A stretch of 64,000 nt of DNA from Caballeronia fortuita (GCF_001544835.2 NZ_FCNX02000001.1:310001-374000), one strand, 5' to 3'; shown: positions 1-8,646, numbered from the stretch's first letter. The notes: generated by a model not told the origin, from the sequence alone. A program made the numbers and translations.

Positions 1-463
1 AACCGACGCCACGCCCCAGCCGATGCGGCGGAAAGATCGCGCTGATGAGCGCCGCGTTGACGCTCATGATCGCGCTTGCGCCGAGACCTTGCAGCAGACG
101 CGCGCCGACGAGCGTCGGCAGCGACCACGAGAACGCGCACACCGCTGACGCGATCAGGAACACGACGAGTCCGCCGAGGTACACGCGCCGATGCCCGAGG
201 ATGCCGCCGAGCGCGGCGAAGGGCAGCAGCGTCGCGACCATCGCGAGTTGATAGGCGTTGATAATCCAGACGGAAGCGGCGGGCGTCGTATGCAGATCGG
301 CGGCGATGGCGGGCAGGGCGGTGTTGGCGATCGCGGTGTCGAGCGTCGCAAGCGCGACCGAGAGCAGGATCGCGGCCATGCCGCGCCGCTCGAGCGGGGT
401 CATCGGCGAGTCGGGATCGCTAGGCAGGTGGTGGGGGCGTTCTTCGGTGGGCACGGCGGGCAT
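1..463 (-). CDS. MFS transporter, DHA2/EmrB-QacA-like (N-terminal part; cut by window start)
   Basis: The minus strand reads an uninterrupted N-terminal segment of 154 codons from an ATG at 461-463 that runs off the window. After a hydrophilic start of about 25 residues come hydrophobic helices, an LDTAIANTALPAIA segment in helix 1 and a LGHRRVYLGG loop between helices 2 and 3. These are typical of the 14-helix drug:H+ antiporter 2 family, inner-membrane proton-driven exporters of drugs or organic compounds. Helix 4 carries the RLLQGLGAS type of motif. The substrate cannot be predicted. The remainder of the gene, and any partner such as a membrane-fusion protein or regulator, lies outside the window. 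Confidence 0.85.
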   Translation of the reverse strand, partial: MPAVPTEERPHHLPSDPDSPMTPLERRGMAAILLSVALATLDTAIANTALPAIAADLHTTPAASVWIINAYQLAMVATLLPFAALGGILGHRRVYLGGLVVFLIASAVCAFSWSLPTLVGARLLQGLGASAIMSVNAALISAIFPPHRLGRGVG

Positions 464-601
464 TCCGGGATGTAAGCGGGCGGAGAATAATCCGAAACGA
501 TACGGGAAGACGTGGGGTTCCGCTCGCCGGATGCGCGGCAGCTTTCAAAGCGATGTCAGCGGGTATGCTTTTACGACCGTGTTTATCGAAGGAGACCAAC
601 G

Positions 602-1063
602 ATGGCGATACGAATCGTGAGACTAGGGACGCCGCGCGCGGAGAACGAAGGACTGCGCATCGGCACGGTGCGGCGGCCGCCGCGCGGCGTGCCGAAGGCC
701 GAGTTTGCGAAACGCGATTTCTACGATGTCTGGTATCCGGTGTTAGCGCCGACGCCGGAACTGGTCACCGAAGCGCTGCACGCCAAAAACGACAAGGAAT
801 TCCGCGCTTTCGCGAAGAAGTTCAAGGCGGAAATGGCCGAGCCGGCCGCGAGCAAGACGCTGGATCTGCTGGCGGCGCTGTCGCATGGGGCGAACTTTTC
901 GGTCGGGTGCTATTGCGAGGATGAGGCGCGGTGTCATCGCTCTGTGTTGCGGGAGTTGTTGCTGGGGAGGGGAGCGGAGGGTTTGAGGCGGAAACTTGAG
1001 ACGGAAACGAAAAAGGGCTGCGCAGTGCGCAGCCCTTCAAATCTTGTGGTGGGGCGTGAGTGA
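602..1063 (+). CDS. DUF488 family protein
   Basis: The protein has 153 codons and starts at ATG 602, with an AAGGAGA ribosome site about 6 bases upstream; this start is preferred over longer in-frame options. It shows the DUF488 pattern: an N-terminal RxGTPR segment, a KAEFAKRDFYDVWYP block and a C-terminal FSVGCYCEDEARCHRS motif with clustered Cys and His. The family has no established biochemical role. The last 20 or so codons are odd: they are encoded by the tRNA-Lys terminator hairpin (1009-1037), and the stop codon at 1061-1063 lies inside the displaced tRNA fragment. The natural protein probably ends functionally near residue 130. The gene is convergent with the tRNA and flanks the island. 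Confidence 0.8.
   Translation: MAIRIVRLGTPRAENEGLRIGTVRRPPRGVPKAEFAKRDFYDVWYPVLAPTPELVTEALHAKNDKEFRAFAKKFKAEMAEPAASKTLDLLAALSHGANFSVGCYCEDEARCHRSVLRELLLGRGAEGLRRKLETETKKGCAVRSPSNLVVGRE
1009..1037 (-). terminator. Orphaned original terminator of tRNA-Lys
   Basis: A perfect 12-bp inverted repeat (1013-1024 with 1026-1037) reads on the minus strand as a GC-rich hairpin followed by TTTTTCG. It sits just beyond the 3' end of the displaced tRNA fragment at 1047. The simplest reading is that this was the tRNA-Lys terminator before the island pushed it 11.8 kb away. It also overlaps the 3' coding end of the convergent DUF488 gene. Confidence 0.75.
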
Positions 1064-1093
1064 CTCGAACACTCGACCTACGGATTAAGAGTC
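1047..1093. repeat. Distal attachment site of the island (47-bp tRNA-Lys 3' copy)
   Basis: These 47 bases are identical to 12894-12940, the 3' part of the intact tRNA-Lys(CTT) gene from inside the anticodon stem to the encoded CCA. Identity stops abruptly at 1094 against 12941. The copy lacks the 5' half and cannot fold into a tRNA. It marks the original 3' end of the host tRNA gene, displaced when the island integrated. Confidence 0.93.
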
Positions 1094-1200
1094 GCTTCCG
1101 TCGCCCTTATGATACAGGGAGATTTTCAACCTGTTCCATAAAAATCAACAGCTTAGCCTACTGCTGCTTCCTGCGATTTACCGCTATTTGCCGCGTCCAG

Positions 1201-1219
1201 TGCAGCAAAATTGCAGCAA
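1201..1219. other. Candidate arm-type integrase/excisionase site, distal end
   Basis: The 19-mer TGCAGCAAAATTGCAGCAA occurs here and again at 12818-12836 in the same orientation, just inside each island end. It holds two TGCAGCAA units whose starts are 11 bp apart, one helical turn. Paired short repeats of this kind near the core att site are typical of integrase arm-binding or excisionase sites. This is inferred from position and pattern only. Confidence 0.5.
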
Positions 1220-1287
1220 CGCTAGGCATAGTGTCGGCGATAGCTATGTTTCGCGCAAGCACGTAGGCCGTGGCAGCTACGTGCCCG

Positions 1288-3885
1288 CTAATCCAGGTAA
1301 TCCGATGCCAGCGGGCCTTCGAAGAGGCCCGTCGCGGTCAACGTCGCAGCGAAGATGGCATCGCGCACTTCGGCGCGGGTCAGGTCGAGCATGCGTAGTT
1401 TGCCCTTGACCTCGGCCACGGATTCGATGCGCCGGAACGCGCCGGGGTGATGCGCGGCAGCGTAAGCCGCCAGGCCGCGCAGCTTGGGTAGCGCATCGCT
1501 CAGGTGGATGCCATGCGGGTCTATCAAATCGGCAACCACCTTGCCGCCTTCATCGGCAAAGAAGATGAAGTCCGGCCGCAGTATCAGATATTGGTCATGG
1601 TCCTGATACGCGATGCCCAGCGACGACGGCCCCGGCTGCTGGGGGTTGCGATACCAAAACTGAAAACCTGCGCGCTGGCTTTCCTGTTTCAGCACTGCGA
1701 CTTCCCAAGCGTTGAGTTGCGCCGGGTAGTTTCCCTGCCCATCGCACAGCAGATGGAGCGGATAGGTAGGAATGGGCGTGTCCTGCCCGTTCTCGTGTAC
1801 CGCCGTCATTTCGGCCTTGGCCGAAGGTTTGAGCATGTCGACGTCTTGCGGATCAGCGCTCATTTCCAGAATCTCGCGGTAAGCCTCTTCCCGGTCGTCG
1901 GAAAGCTGCTTGATGCGCGGCTTGTATTCGGCAAACCATGCCTTGGCGTGTTGGTCGGCGGCGGCATCGTAAAAAGGCTGCACCTCGCCCACTAGCCCCA
2001 AGGCAGCGATTTCCACCTCGGCTTCCATCAGCTTTTCTTCCAGGTCGTCCTGGTCGTCGGGCTCTGCCAATTGCATCGCCAAGTAGTGTGCATACGATTT
2101 GGCGATGGGCAGGCTGAACACACGCGCTGCCCGCTGGAACATATCGTGTATCACGGCCATGTCTGCGGCTTCGGAAAAACCGTCCAACGACATGACCTGG
2201 TCTTTAATGTTGCCCTTGACCGTTACGCCTTCAATTTCCAGTACCGCCGTGCGCCTGGCCTCTATTTTGTCCTTGAATTTTTCCCGCGCGTCATCCAGCA
2301 CCTTATGCATCAGGTCATGGGCTTTCTTGCCCGCGCCGGGTAGGAAGTTGTCGGTAATCAACTCCTGGGCCAGCGCCGTCAGGCGCTTGGCGGGCTTGGC
2401 GCTTTGCTGTGGACGGGTCTGCGAAGGCAGGGAGACGAACTTCTCCCACACGGGTTCCGACACATTCGGGTTTGGCCCCATCGTGGAGGGGTTGATAAGG
2501 ACACGCCCGAATTTGGGCTTTGTGTCGTCGTCGCCCGTCATCAGCATATTGACTACAGCCTTCGCCGTGTCCTTGTCGAAGTGCGGTAGCAGGCAATAGA
2601 CAGAGTTCAACATGTCATTGCTAGGAATGCGCCGCGCCAGCGGGGTACGCACCATGCGGCCCAATAGCTGCGTGATGTGGGTTTGGTCGGTGGCGGGCCG
2701 AAACGACACCATCACCTCGGCGCGGGGGCAATCCCAACCGGTGCTGATGGCGTCTTTGGCAATCAATATACGTATCCAAGCATGGTCTTGCACTTGCTCG
2801 GGCGAGATATAGGGAACCGAGAAGCCGCCAAACTGCTCTGTGCGGTGTTCCCCAAAGACGTTTGCCACGCAATCGCGGGGCAAATCAGGCCAGCGTTCAA
2901 AGATAGTATCCAGTGCCTTGGCTATGTCATTGGCATTGGGGTTGTTAGGCACTTGCAGCACCATCAACGGGGTGACGCGCGGGGAATCGTCCTGCGCTTT
3001 TGCATATTCGGCCCATGCCAGGGTGGATTGTTTAAGCTGGTCGGTGCCACGGCGCACCAGCAGCGTATCGAAGTCACCCGCGCCTTCTGGTATGTCGAGA
3101 ATGATGGTGTCTTTGAGCAGGCCAGATTCCTGGACCAGCGCGGAATCGACCACGACGGGGTCAAGGCGGGTGCGCTTCTGAGCAACCCGCATGGCTTCCT
3201 CAAATCGCTGGACGGTAGCGGAAATACCCCAGACGACGGGCAAACCAGGAATACCCTTTTCCCCATTGATAAGACGGGTAACGATGGTGGCGCGCTCTGC
3301 TGCGCCTGTCGCCCGTCCCATACCTCGGTGCGCTTCATCCAGTACGAAATACAGTGTCAAGCTGGGGTCATCAATGGTGTTCTTAATGACGTCCCAAAGC
3401 GTGAAGGCGCGCAAGTCGGGGCGAGTGTCGAGCAAAACGCCTTGGCGTGCGTCCACCTCCTGGTCGAAGCCGCGCACCAGCAGGCTGTTTTGGCCGAACT
3501 TCTGCGTGTTCAGGAAATAGATTTTCCCAGCCTCGAACTTGGAACGGTTGAAGTTGTCGGCCTCCACCACCTTCAAATCGGTGTATGGGTTGATGCGGTC
3601 GGACACCTCCATGAACCGAAAGCGCGTTTGCTCGTTCAGCGCGGGACTATCGCTGAACCAAATCACGATTGCGCCAGGGTCGCGCTCAAAGTTAAATTCC
3701 TCGCTACCGTGGAATAGCGCTTCGAACACAGCAGCGGCCATCACCGTCTTACCCGCACCCGTGACGGCGGAAAGGGAAAAGGCGTTGCGCTCTTTGTCCT
3801 CATGCCACCGCTTGCGCGTTTTCTTGAGATTTTCCAGAACCTCGCGTACTGCCTTATCCTGATAGTCCTTTAGGGTGAACTTCAT
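1288..3885 (-). CDS. res: Type III restriction enzyme Res subunit (DEAD/DEAH helicase-nuclease)
   Basis: The protein has 865 residues. The N-terminus carries a Q-like DYQDKAV segment, Walker A TGAGKT at residues 42-47 and a DEAH box at 183-186, followed by a GISAT motif and the second RecA-like domain with QLLGRMVRTP. The C-terminus has RPDFIFF and DLIDPHG segments where the family's nuclease fold is expected; a classical E-x-K was not obvious to me. Res translocates or switches on DNA and cleaves near unmodified asymmetric sites, but only in complex with Mod. The start lies 3 bp after the mod stop, so the two are co-transcribed. The reading frame is intact, whereas mod is interrupted by a stop, so a functional Mod2Res1-2 complex is doubtful. 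Confidence 0.88.
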   Translation of the reverse strand: MKFTLKDYQDKAVREVLENLKKTRKRWHEDKERNAFSLSAVTGAGKTVMAAAVFEALFHGSEEFNFERDPGAIVIWFSDSPALNEQTRFRFMEVSDRINPYTDLKVVEADNFNRSKFEAGKIYFLNTQKFGQNSLLVRGFDQEVDARQGVLLDTRPDLRAFTLWDVIKNTIDDPSLTLYFVLDEAHRGMGRATGAAERATIVTRLINGEKGIPGLPVVWGISATVQRFEEAMRVAQKRTRLDPVVVDSALVQESGLLKDTIILDIPEGAGDFDTLLVRRGTDQLKQSTLAWAEYAKAQDDSPRVTPLMVLQVPNNPNANDIAKALDTIFERWPDLPRDCVANVFGEHRTEQFGGFSVPYISPEQVQDHAWIRILIAKDAISTGWDCPRAEVMVSFRPATDQTHITQLLGRMVRTPLARRIPSNDMLNSVYCLLPHFDKDTAKAVVNMLMTGDDDTKPKFGRVLINPSTMGPNPNVSEPVWEKFVSLPSQTRPQQSAKPAKRLTALAQELITDNFLPGAGKKAHDLMHKVLDDAREKFKDKIEARRTAVLEIEGVTVKGNIKDQVMSLDGFSEAADMAVIHDMFQRAARVFSLPIAKSYAHYLAMQLAEPDDQDDLEEKLMEAEVEIAALGLVGEVQPFYDAAADQHAKAWFAEYKPRIKQLSDDREEAYREILEMSADPQDVDMLKPSAKAEMTAVHENGQDTPIPTYPLHLLCDGQGNYPAQLNAWEVAVLKQESQRAGFQFWYRNPQQPGPSSLGIAYQDHDQYLILRPDFIFFADEGGKVVADLIDPHGIHLSDALPKLRGLAAYAAAHHPGAFRRIESVAEVKGKLRMLDLTRAEVRDAIFAATLTATGLFEGPLASDYLD

Positions 3886-3888
3886 CCC

Positions 3889-6045
3889 TTAATCCCCTTT
3901 CGCGAAATTGAAGTTGGTCAGGTACGACTCGTACAGGCGTACTGGCTCAACATGGTCGGGCAGGCGGCGCACGATGTTCTGAAAGCGCCGGTCGTCATCC
4001 GTCACGATGAAGGCCACGCGCAAGCCATTGGACTTCTTGATGGCTTTTACAAATGCGTCGGTGGCGTCCACGTCGGAAAGCAAGCCGTAGGCATCGACCA
4101 CAGCCCAGCCATCGGGTGGCAGCTTGTCGATGCGCTTGCCGCGACTGCCCGCGCGCAGCCACAGCAGGGGTGAGACGCGCGTGAAGGCGATGCTGTGATT
4201 GACGGCGACAGGGGTTTCGTAGGTTAGCGTGAAGAACTCGGCGTTGGCCTCGAAGCCGTCGGACATCGGAAACTCATCAATAAATTTGTAGTCGCCCCGG
4301 ATGGGTTCGCCACTGGGCGTAATGCCCGTCACGGCGGCGGCTACGCGCGGCTTGGTGATGTAGTCGCAGATGCCGAGTTTTTCCCAATTTGGGTCGCCGG
4401 GTCGCAATTCTTGTTTGCGAAGTGCATCGTGCTCTTTGGCTGCAACCTCATTATTCGTAACGGAGATACATTGGCGCAATCCGTTGTCTTGCTTGTTTAG
4501 TCGAATCACTGCATGGGCTGTCGTGCCGGAACCCGCGAAAAAATCAACGACTATCGCGTTTGGCTTTCCGCCAATGAAGAAACGTAGTGCATCCTCCACC
4601 GCATATAACGACTTGGGGTAGGGGAAAGGACGGTTCGACAACAAGGCATTAACAACCTTCGTGCCATATTGCTGTGCGTCATGCGATGGGCGATTCCAAT
4701 TCGTTGTGGGCATTTTGTCCCGTCCGGATGGATAAAATGCATCGACCGTACCGTCTGGATTTTTCCCGCGCAAAATCGCAACGCCTGCTTCAATGTCGTT
4801 GACTATCCCTGAGGTCAAATAGCTAATAACGTATTTCTGCGGTTCCTTCAGTTTGGCTTTTCCTGCGCGCAAATATCCGTTTTCGAGAAGACGTTTAGCC
4901 ACTCCCGGGGTGATGCCCCAATTCATCTCCGTACCATCAGGCCGAATTGGAAGCACAGTTATGCAACCCTTCATAGCAGGAGCATCGTTTACGGCAACAT
5001 TTTCAGGAAGCGGCTCTCCTATTGCGGAGATAACACCAGTTTCTTTGTCAACGTAGACGGGAAAAAATTGATTAGGTCCGCATGCTCCAGGCCCTTTGTT
5101 TCCGCGCGCCCCTGCAAGACTGCTTCGTCTCAGCGTGTCCCAGACTACAGCTGTTTCCCCTGCCATGCGCCCCTCAGGTGCCACGCTTGCAGAACCGAAT
5201 CGGGCAAAGAAAATATATTCATCTGTTCGTGAGAAATCGGAATCACGCCCAGCACCTGCTGGATTGATAACGCTACTTACCATTGAGATGCTTGCTTCAG
5301 GAAAAATTTATTCAAGCAAAAGACCAAGACGTAGATATTCCTTCTCGTCTATGCTGACTATCAATACCGAATCTTCTGGATTCAGTAATTCCCGGGCAAT
5401 TAGCAATCGACGCTCCATCATGGCAAGCCACTTGCTATGCCGATATAGGTCGTCACTCTCCACGTAATCGTTGTTGTATTTCCAGTCTTTCGCCCCGGTG
5501 TTGTACGGCGGGTCGATGTAAATAGCATCGACCTTACCGCGATGCGTGTAAGTGAGAGCCTTCAACACGTGATAGTTTTCACCATTGATGACTGTATGGT
5601 ATGGACGGTCGCCGCCGCGCTCCACTTTGCCTGTGCTGACTAGGCCAGGAAAAATCTTGTCGCCAAACTCGGCCACCACCACCAAGTCATCAAGCGGTAT
5701 GGTCTGCACCGCGGGTTGCTCAGCCTTGTAAAGTTCCAGGTCGGCCACCCTGCGGTCACCATCCTTGCGAAGTTTAGCTACCTGCCAAAGGCGCTGGTCG
5801 CCCTTCTCCACTGAGCCGCGCGGCGGCAGCACGCGCACTTTGTCGCCCTTGCGGACGGGACGCAGGGGCAGTTCGACGGCCTCCGGCTTGTGGCGCTCGA
5901 AATTCAGGCCGAAGGGCAACCGCTCCAGCAAGACATTGATTTCACGCTCTAAATCCGCCCCCATTTTATGGTCTTTGGCTTTGGCCTGGGCTATCAGGTC
6001 GGTCAGTCGAGACACAGTGTGGCTTCCTTCATGTTTCTTAGGCAA
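3889..6045 (-). pseudogene. mod: Type III Mod DNA N6-adenine methyltransferase, interrupted by an in-frame TAA
   Basis: One reading frame of 719 codons runs from ATG 6045 to the stop at 3889, broken only by TAA at 5308-5310 (codon 246). The residues around the stop fit the family if it is read as Gln: LRLGLLLE, stop, IFPEASIS, then MVSSVINPAGAG. CAA to TAA is a single transition. Motif IV DPPY is at residues 178-181 and motif I FAGSGTT at about 503-509, the beta-class order with the target-recognition domain between. Re-initiation at ATG 5283 could make a split enzyme, but no ribosome site is seen there. The segment from about 4380 to 5500, holding the recognition domain, is visibly more AT-rich than both flanks. 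Mod normally confers specificity and methylates the site. Confidence 0.85.
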
Positions 6046-6488
6046 TGGCCCGAATTATGCCAAGCTCCCCGGACTTTCTGCCAGACGCATCACATATGCG
6101 CTATCGCCCGCGCCACGCCATCAATTCCTAGTTGGTCATTTCACCCATAGGGTACGCAGGTGCCTAGGTCGATACGCGCGGTAGGCGCTCGACCTCGTTT
6201 GGCCGGCAGGCTCGCGTAAGGTTGCTTGGATTGGGCGGGGCAATCGGGAATTATGGTGGAAGCACCATTTGGAGACGAAACCGATGTCGCGGTCGCGAGC
6301 TGCGACCTATGCGCGGGATACCGGGTTTGGTCGGCAAGCCTGCAGCTCGCAGTCACCGGTGGAAGCCGGGGGGGCCAGGTTGAACGGCGGACTGGCGCAG
6401 GCGCGAGGCCGGACGCAGTCCACGCAATCGCATTGGCCCGCACGCCAATCGACAACATGCTGGCGGGAGTCGGTTGTCGCTGCGCATC
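6046..6488. other. Island gap without a supportable gene
   Basis: Several short open frames cross this 443-bp stretch on both strands, but none has a ribosome site, a recognisable motif or convincing composition. The first 100 bases upstream of mod (about 6046-6140) are more AT-rich and should hold the mod-res promoter. I could not fix a promoter sequence. Confidence 0.4.
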
Positions 6489-7076
6489 CTAACGCGCGGA
6501 GGTCGCCCCAGCAGCCAACGGACAGTCGGCGGGCGGCAGTAGCAGCCGCAGTATCCATTGTCGCCACGCCGGAAGGCTCCCGACGAGCATTTCGAGTCGG
6601 GCTTCGAACGAAATGACGGCAGGTGCTGTGGGCGCGACCGACGTAGCGGGGACAATGGGTACAGCGAGCGGCGGGGCCGGGAAAATCTCGCGCAGCACGG
6701 AATCGACAGGCTCGCCGTCTCGTGTGCGTTTGGCAAACTCCCGCAACGCGGGGTGCAGGTCGCTCGGCAGCGTTACGCTGATTTGCTTCATGCCGTCGCG
6801 CTCCTTGCGCTCGCGGTGCCGTTGCGCCCGTTCCGCGCCCGCTGAACGCCGTTTGCCTGTGGTATCGGGCACCCAGGCACGAACCGATTTCAGGCCAACG
6901 TCTCGCGCTGCGCCGTCGATGGCGGCTACACCGTCAACGACAGTAGCGCTTTCGGCGGCGGCAGCATCCGCCGGGGAGTGGGTGACCAGAAGCTGGTCGA
7001 GGTTGTCAGAGCCGTTTATATCAGCACCGTTACATGCAGTTGGGCATGTACCCGTACACGTTCGGCAAAGGGGCAT
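6489..7076 (-). CDS. Hypothetical protein with Cys-rich N-terminus and basic central helix
   Basis: A 195-residue frame starts at ATG 7076. It begins MPLCRTCTGTCPTAC, a CxxCxxxCxxxC cluster that could bind a metal. The centre has a strongly basic, Arg-rich helix (about residues 74-93, AERAQRHRERKERDG type). This is followed by KQISVTLPSDLHPALREFAKR, which looks like a short ribbon-helix-helix strand and helix. The C-terminus is Pro/Ala-rich. Proteins of this general look accompany integrative elements in Burkholderiaceae, but I do not recognise a named family and infer no function beyond possible DNA binding. It follows the 50-codon gene at 7167-7319 on the same strand. No strong ribosome site is visible; an internal start at the MKQISV segment is possible. 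Confidence 0.55.
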   Translation of the reverse strand: MPLCRTCTGTCPTACNGADINGSDNLDQLLVTHSPADAAAAESATVVDGVAAIDGAARDVGLKSVRAWVPDTTGKRRSAGAERAQRHRERKERDGMKQISVTLPSDLHPALREFAKRTRDGEPVDSVLREIFPAPPLAVPIVPATSVAPTAPAVISFEARLEMLVGSLPAWRQWILRLLLPPADCPLAAGATSAR

Positions 7077-7153
7077 GATTGGCTGCTAACGCGGGAAACC
7101 GCAAAATAATTTTCCAGCGGAACGACCTGCTTCATGCAGGCCGCTGGTCCGGC

Positions 7154-7177
7154 GTCACAGGTGACGTTACATGTCAC
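7154..7177. promoter_or_regulatory. GTCAC/GTGAC inverted repeats, possible operator
   Basis: GTCAC (7154-7158) and GTGAC (7161-7165) form a short inverted repeat. The same GTGAC pairs again with GTCAC at 7173-7177 across GTTACAT. The cluster covers the end of the 50-codon gene and the space before the 195-residue gene. It could be an operator, but nothing in the window identifies the protein that would bind it. Confidence 0.2.
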
Positions 7178-7319
7178 ACGGATAGTTCCAAAAAGGCGCT
7201 GACCACGGGTGATTTATTTCGAGCCGGGTTCCCCACGGATTGCCGCCGACATCGACGCCGCCGTAGCTGTCGTCGGTCATCGGAAGGCCGGTTGCTGGGT
7301 TGAGAGGGTTCATCGTCAT
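7167..7319 (-). CDS. Small island protein, 50 residues, unknown function
   Basis: A short frame starts at ATG 7319 with a strong AAAGGAGAG ribosome site 6-8 bases upstream and ends at TAA 7167-7169. The peptide starts MTMNPLNPATGLPM and contains two GGVD/VGGN-type turns, then a Trp-rich tail (NPWG, HPWSAPFWNYP). It has no signal peptide or membrane segment. The strong ribosome site, non-random composition and position between the DUF6573 gene and the 195-residue gene on the same strand support it as real. I do not recognise a family. The N-terminal NPxNPATGLPM phrase looks like a conserved small accessory protein of integrative elements, but that is a memory-based impression only. Confidence 0.6.
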   Translation of the reverse strand: MTMNPLNPATGLPMTDDSYGGVDVGGNPWGTRLEINHPWSAPFWNYPCDM

Positions 7320-7381
7320 AGTTGCTCTCCTTTGTTGAGCGGGTGGAATGAGCGCGCCGACCGTCGGCGCGCCGCGCTGAA

Positions 7382-7796
7382 TCAGTCTTCGTTCGGCACC
7401 AGGACGGTGACAACGGGGTCGCCGTCATCGCCGGGGCCGATGTGCAGATGAAGCGTCGTGAGCCGGGGCCGGGTCGAGTGTCCGCCACGCGCAACGCGAT
7501 AGAGCCGGAACGGGCAGCAGTTGCCTTTGGCACTGCGGGCGGCGAGGTAAGCCATCCACACAACATCCCACAGTCGCCCTGCCCCGTCCTGCGCGGTTTG
7601 CCGTTTGCTGTCGCGCTCGGTCCATGCCACACAGTCATCCCAGGCCGCGAGCGTCATTGCTACCGGGATACGGAAACCTGCTTCGCGTGCCGTTGCACTG
7701 ACATCAATTAGCGCTCCCATCTGAAATGGCTTGTGTGCGTGTGTAAATCGAAACCGCTTCACCGAAAATGGTGCTCAGGTCGTCAAGGTTTTCCAT
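7382..7796 (-). pseudogene. DUF6573-like protein, frameshifted
   Basis: The start at ATG 7796 reads MENLDDLSTIFGEAVS and ISDG in one frame, then hits TGA at 7704-7706. The sequence ALIDVSATAREAGFRIPVAM, DVVWMAYLAARS, RPRLTTLHLHIGPGDDG and VLVPNED continues in another frame to the stop at 7382. The two parts join perfectly if one G is removed from the GGG run at 7716-7718 (coding strand), giving about 137 residues. I assign it to DUF6573, a family of unknown function on conjugative and integrative elements, from memory of its conserved phrases. The single-base change could be a true mutation or an assembly error; other island genes are also broken, which favours a true mutation. Confidence 0.65.
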
Positions 7797-8107
7797 ATGT
7801 GTTTTCCAATGCTCGCTGGGTTCGAGGATTCCGAGTCCCGTCACGTTGACCGGAATCGGGGTCGGCGGTCGTGCTTGATGCTGCTGTGCTTCGTGGGTTC
7901 GTCGTCCGTGTCGAAATGGCACGTCGGGTGATGAAGCCAGCAGGCAAGGTCGCGTTCGCAGGCCGCAGCCCGCAGGGACCGGGCGAGAAACGCGCGCGTA
8001 GCGCCTGGCCTTGCGTGCTGGCGCACCCGACGTACATTCGAGTGTCATGGATGACGAAACCGCGAAGCACAGCCGTGCTTGCTGCTGCCCCGATGCCGGA
8101 GTAGCGG
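7797..8107. other. Island gap, possibly a decayed reading frame
   Basis: Minus-strand frames cross this region, one with clustered Cys/His (ACERDLACWLHHPTCHFD at about 7900-7990). None has a ribosome site or a full-length sensible protein, and the frames swap without a clear junction. It may be the remnant of a small gene upstream of the DUF6573 pseudogene. I see no promoter I would defend. Confidence 0.25.
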
Positions 8108-8590
8108 CCCGACGGGACGCGACCTATGCACGACAGAGTCGTGCCCGTCTCGCAAGCCGAAGTGCGCGCAGTCAGGGGCCTCAGCCGCTGACGCAAAGGA
8201 GCCACGCCCGGAGGGTGTGGGGCAAGGGCGTTCAGCCTGCCGCCCAGGCCAGCGCGCCCGCCCCTAGGCGGGTCAATGGGCTGCGGGGGGAGCCGCGAAT
8301 CGCTGAGCATCCTAGTGCTCAGAAGCCCGCCAACGGGCTGGCAGATTCGCGGGGGGCCATAGCCCCGGCGCCCCGAGCTCTGCGAGCGGGCAAGGTGGTC
8401 AGTCGCCAGACCGGCGGCAACGCTGCCGCTTGGAACGCGTCCAGCGGGCCACAGTGAGCGCCTTGCCCGCTCGCAGAGTGGGGCGCCCGTGGGGTTCAGG
8501 GCATGACGGGCGTTCAGCCCGTCGAGTGACCGTCTGGGCGTTCAGCCCAGCTAAGGTCACGGTGGCCTGAGCTGCGTTAGCAGCTTCGTT
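8108..8590. other. Dense array of stem-loops: candidate structured RNA or replication/transfer origin
   Basis: About 480 bp is packed with perfect inverted repeats. GACGGG 8111-8116 with CCCGTC 8144-8149 encloses GCACGAC/GTCGTGC (8128-8144). CCCGCC/GGCGGG is at 8257-8272. CCGCGAATC 8293-8301 with GATTCGCGG 8344-8352 encloses two hairpins (8303-8322 and 8324-8339), a three-way junction. GGCGCCCC plus an 18-bp arm (8367-8395) pairs with 8461-8487 around inner hairpins. GACGGGC-GTTCA-GCCCGTC is at 8505-8523. GTGACC/GGTCAC (8526-8560) encloses CTGGGC-GTTCA-GCCCAG. GCTGC/GCAGC is at 8571-8584. A GTTCA loop also occurs at 8230-8234. No credible protein is encoded. It lies between divergent genes, upstream of the winged-helix protein. 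Confidence 0.55.
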
Positions 8591-8646
8591 CCCCCTGTTC
8601 GCTCCTGGTCGTAGAGGCAAACGAACGGGGAGAATTTTCGCTATAC

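Noticed and set aside
1047..1093. A second tRNA-Lys gene
   Set aside because: Only the 3' part is present; the D-arm and the 5' acceptor strand are missing.
3889..6045. Two separate methyltransferase genes
   Set aside because: They are in the same frame, eight codons apart after the stop, and each holds only one of the two essential motifs, so they are halves of one gene.
6141..6616. Small genes in the gap after mod
   Set aside because: Frames on both strands are Arg/Ala/Pro-rich with no motif or ribosome site, as expected of chance frames in GC-rich DNA.
7783..8457. Protein genes on either strand across the stem-loop region
   Set aside because: Open frames exist because of high GC, but they have no ribosome site, are low in complexity and follow the inverted repeats.
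8226..8560. CRISPR array from repeated GTTCA motifs
   Set aside because: The repeats are hairpins of differing stem sequence at irregular distances; there are no constant repeats with unique spacers and no cas genes.
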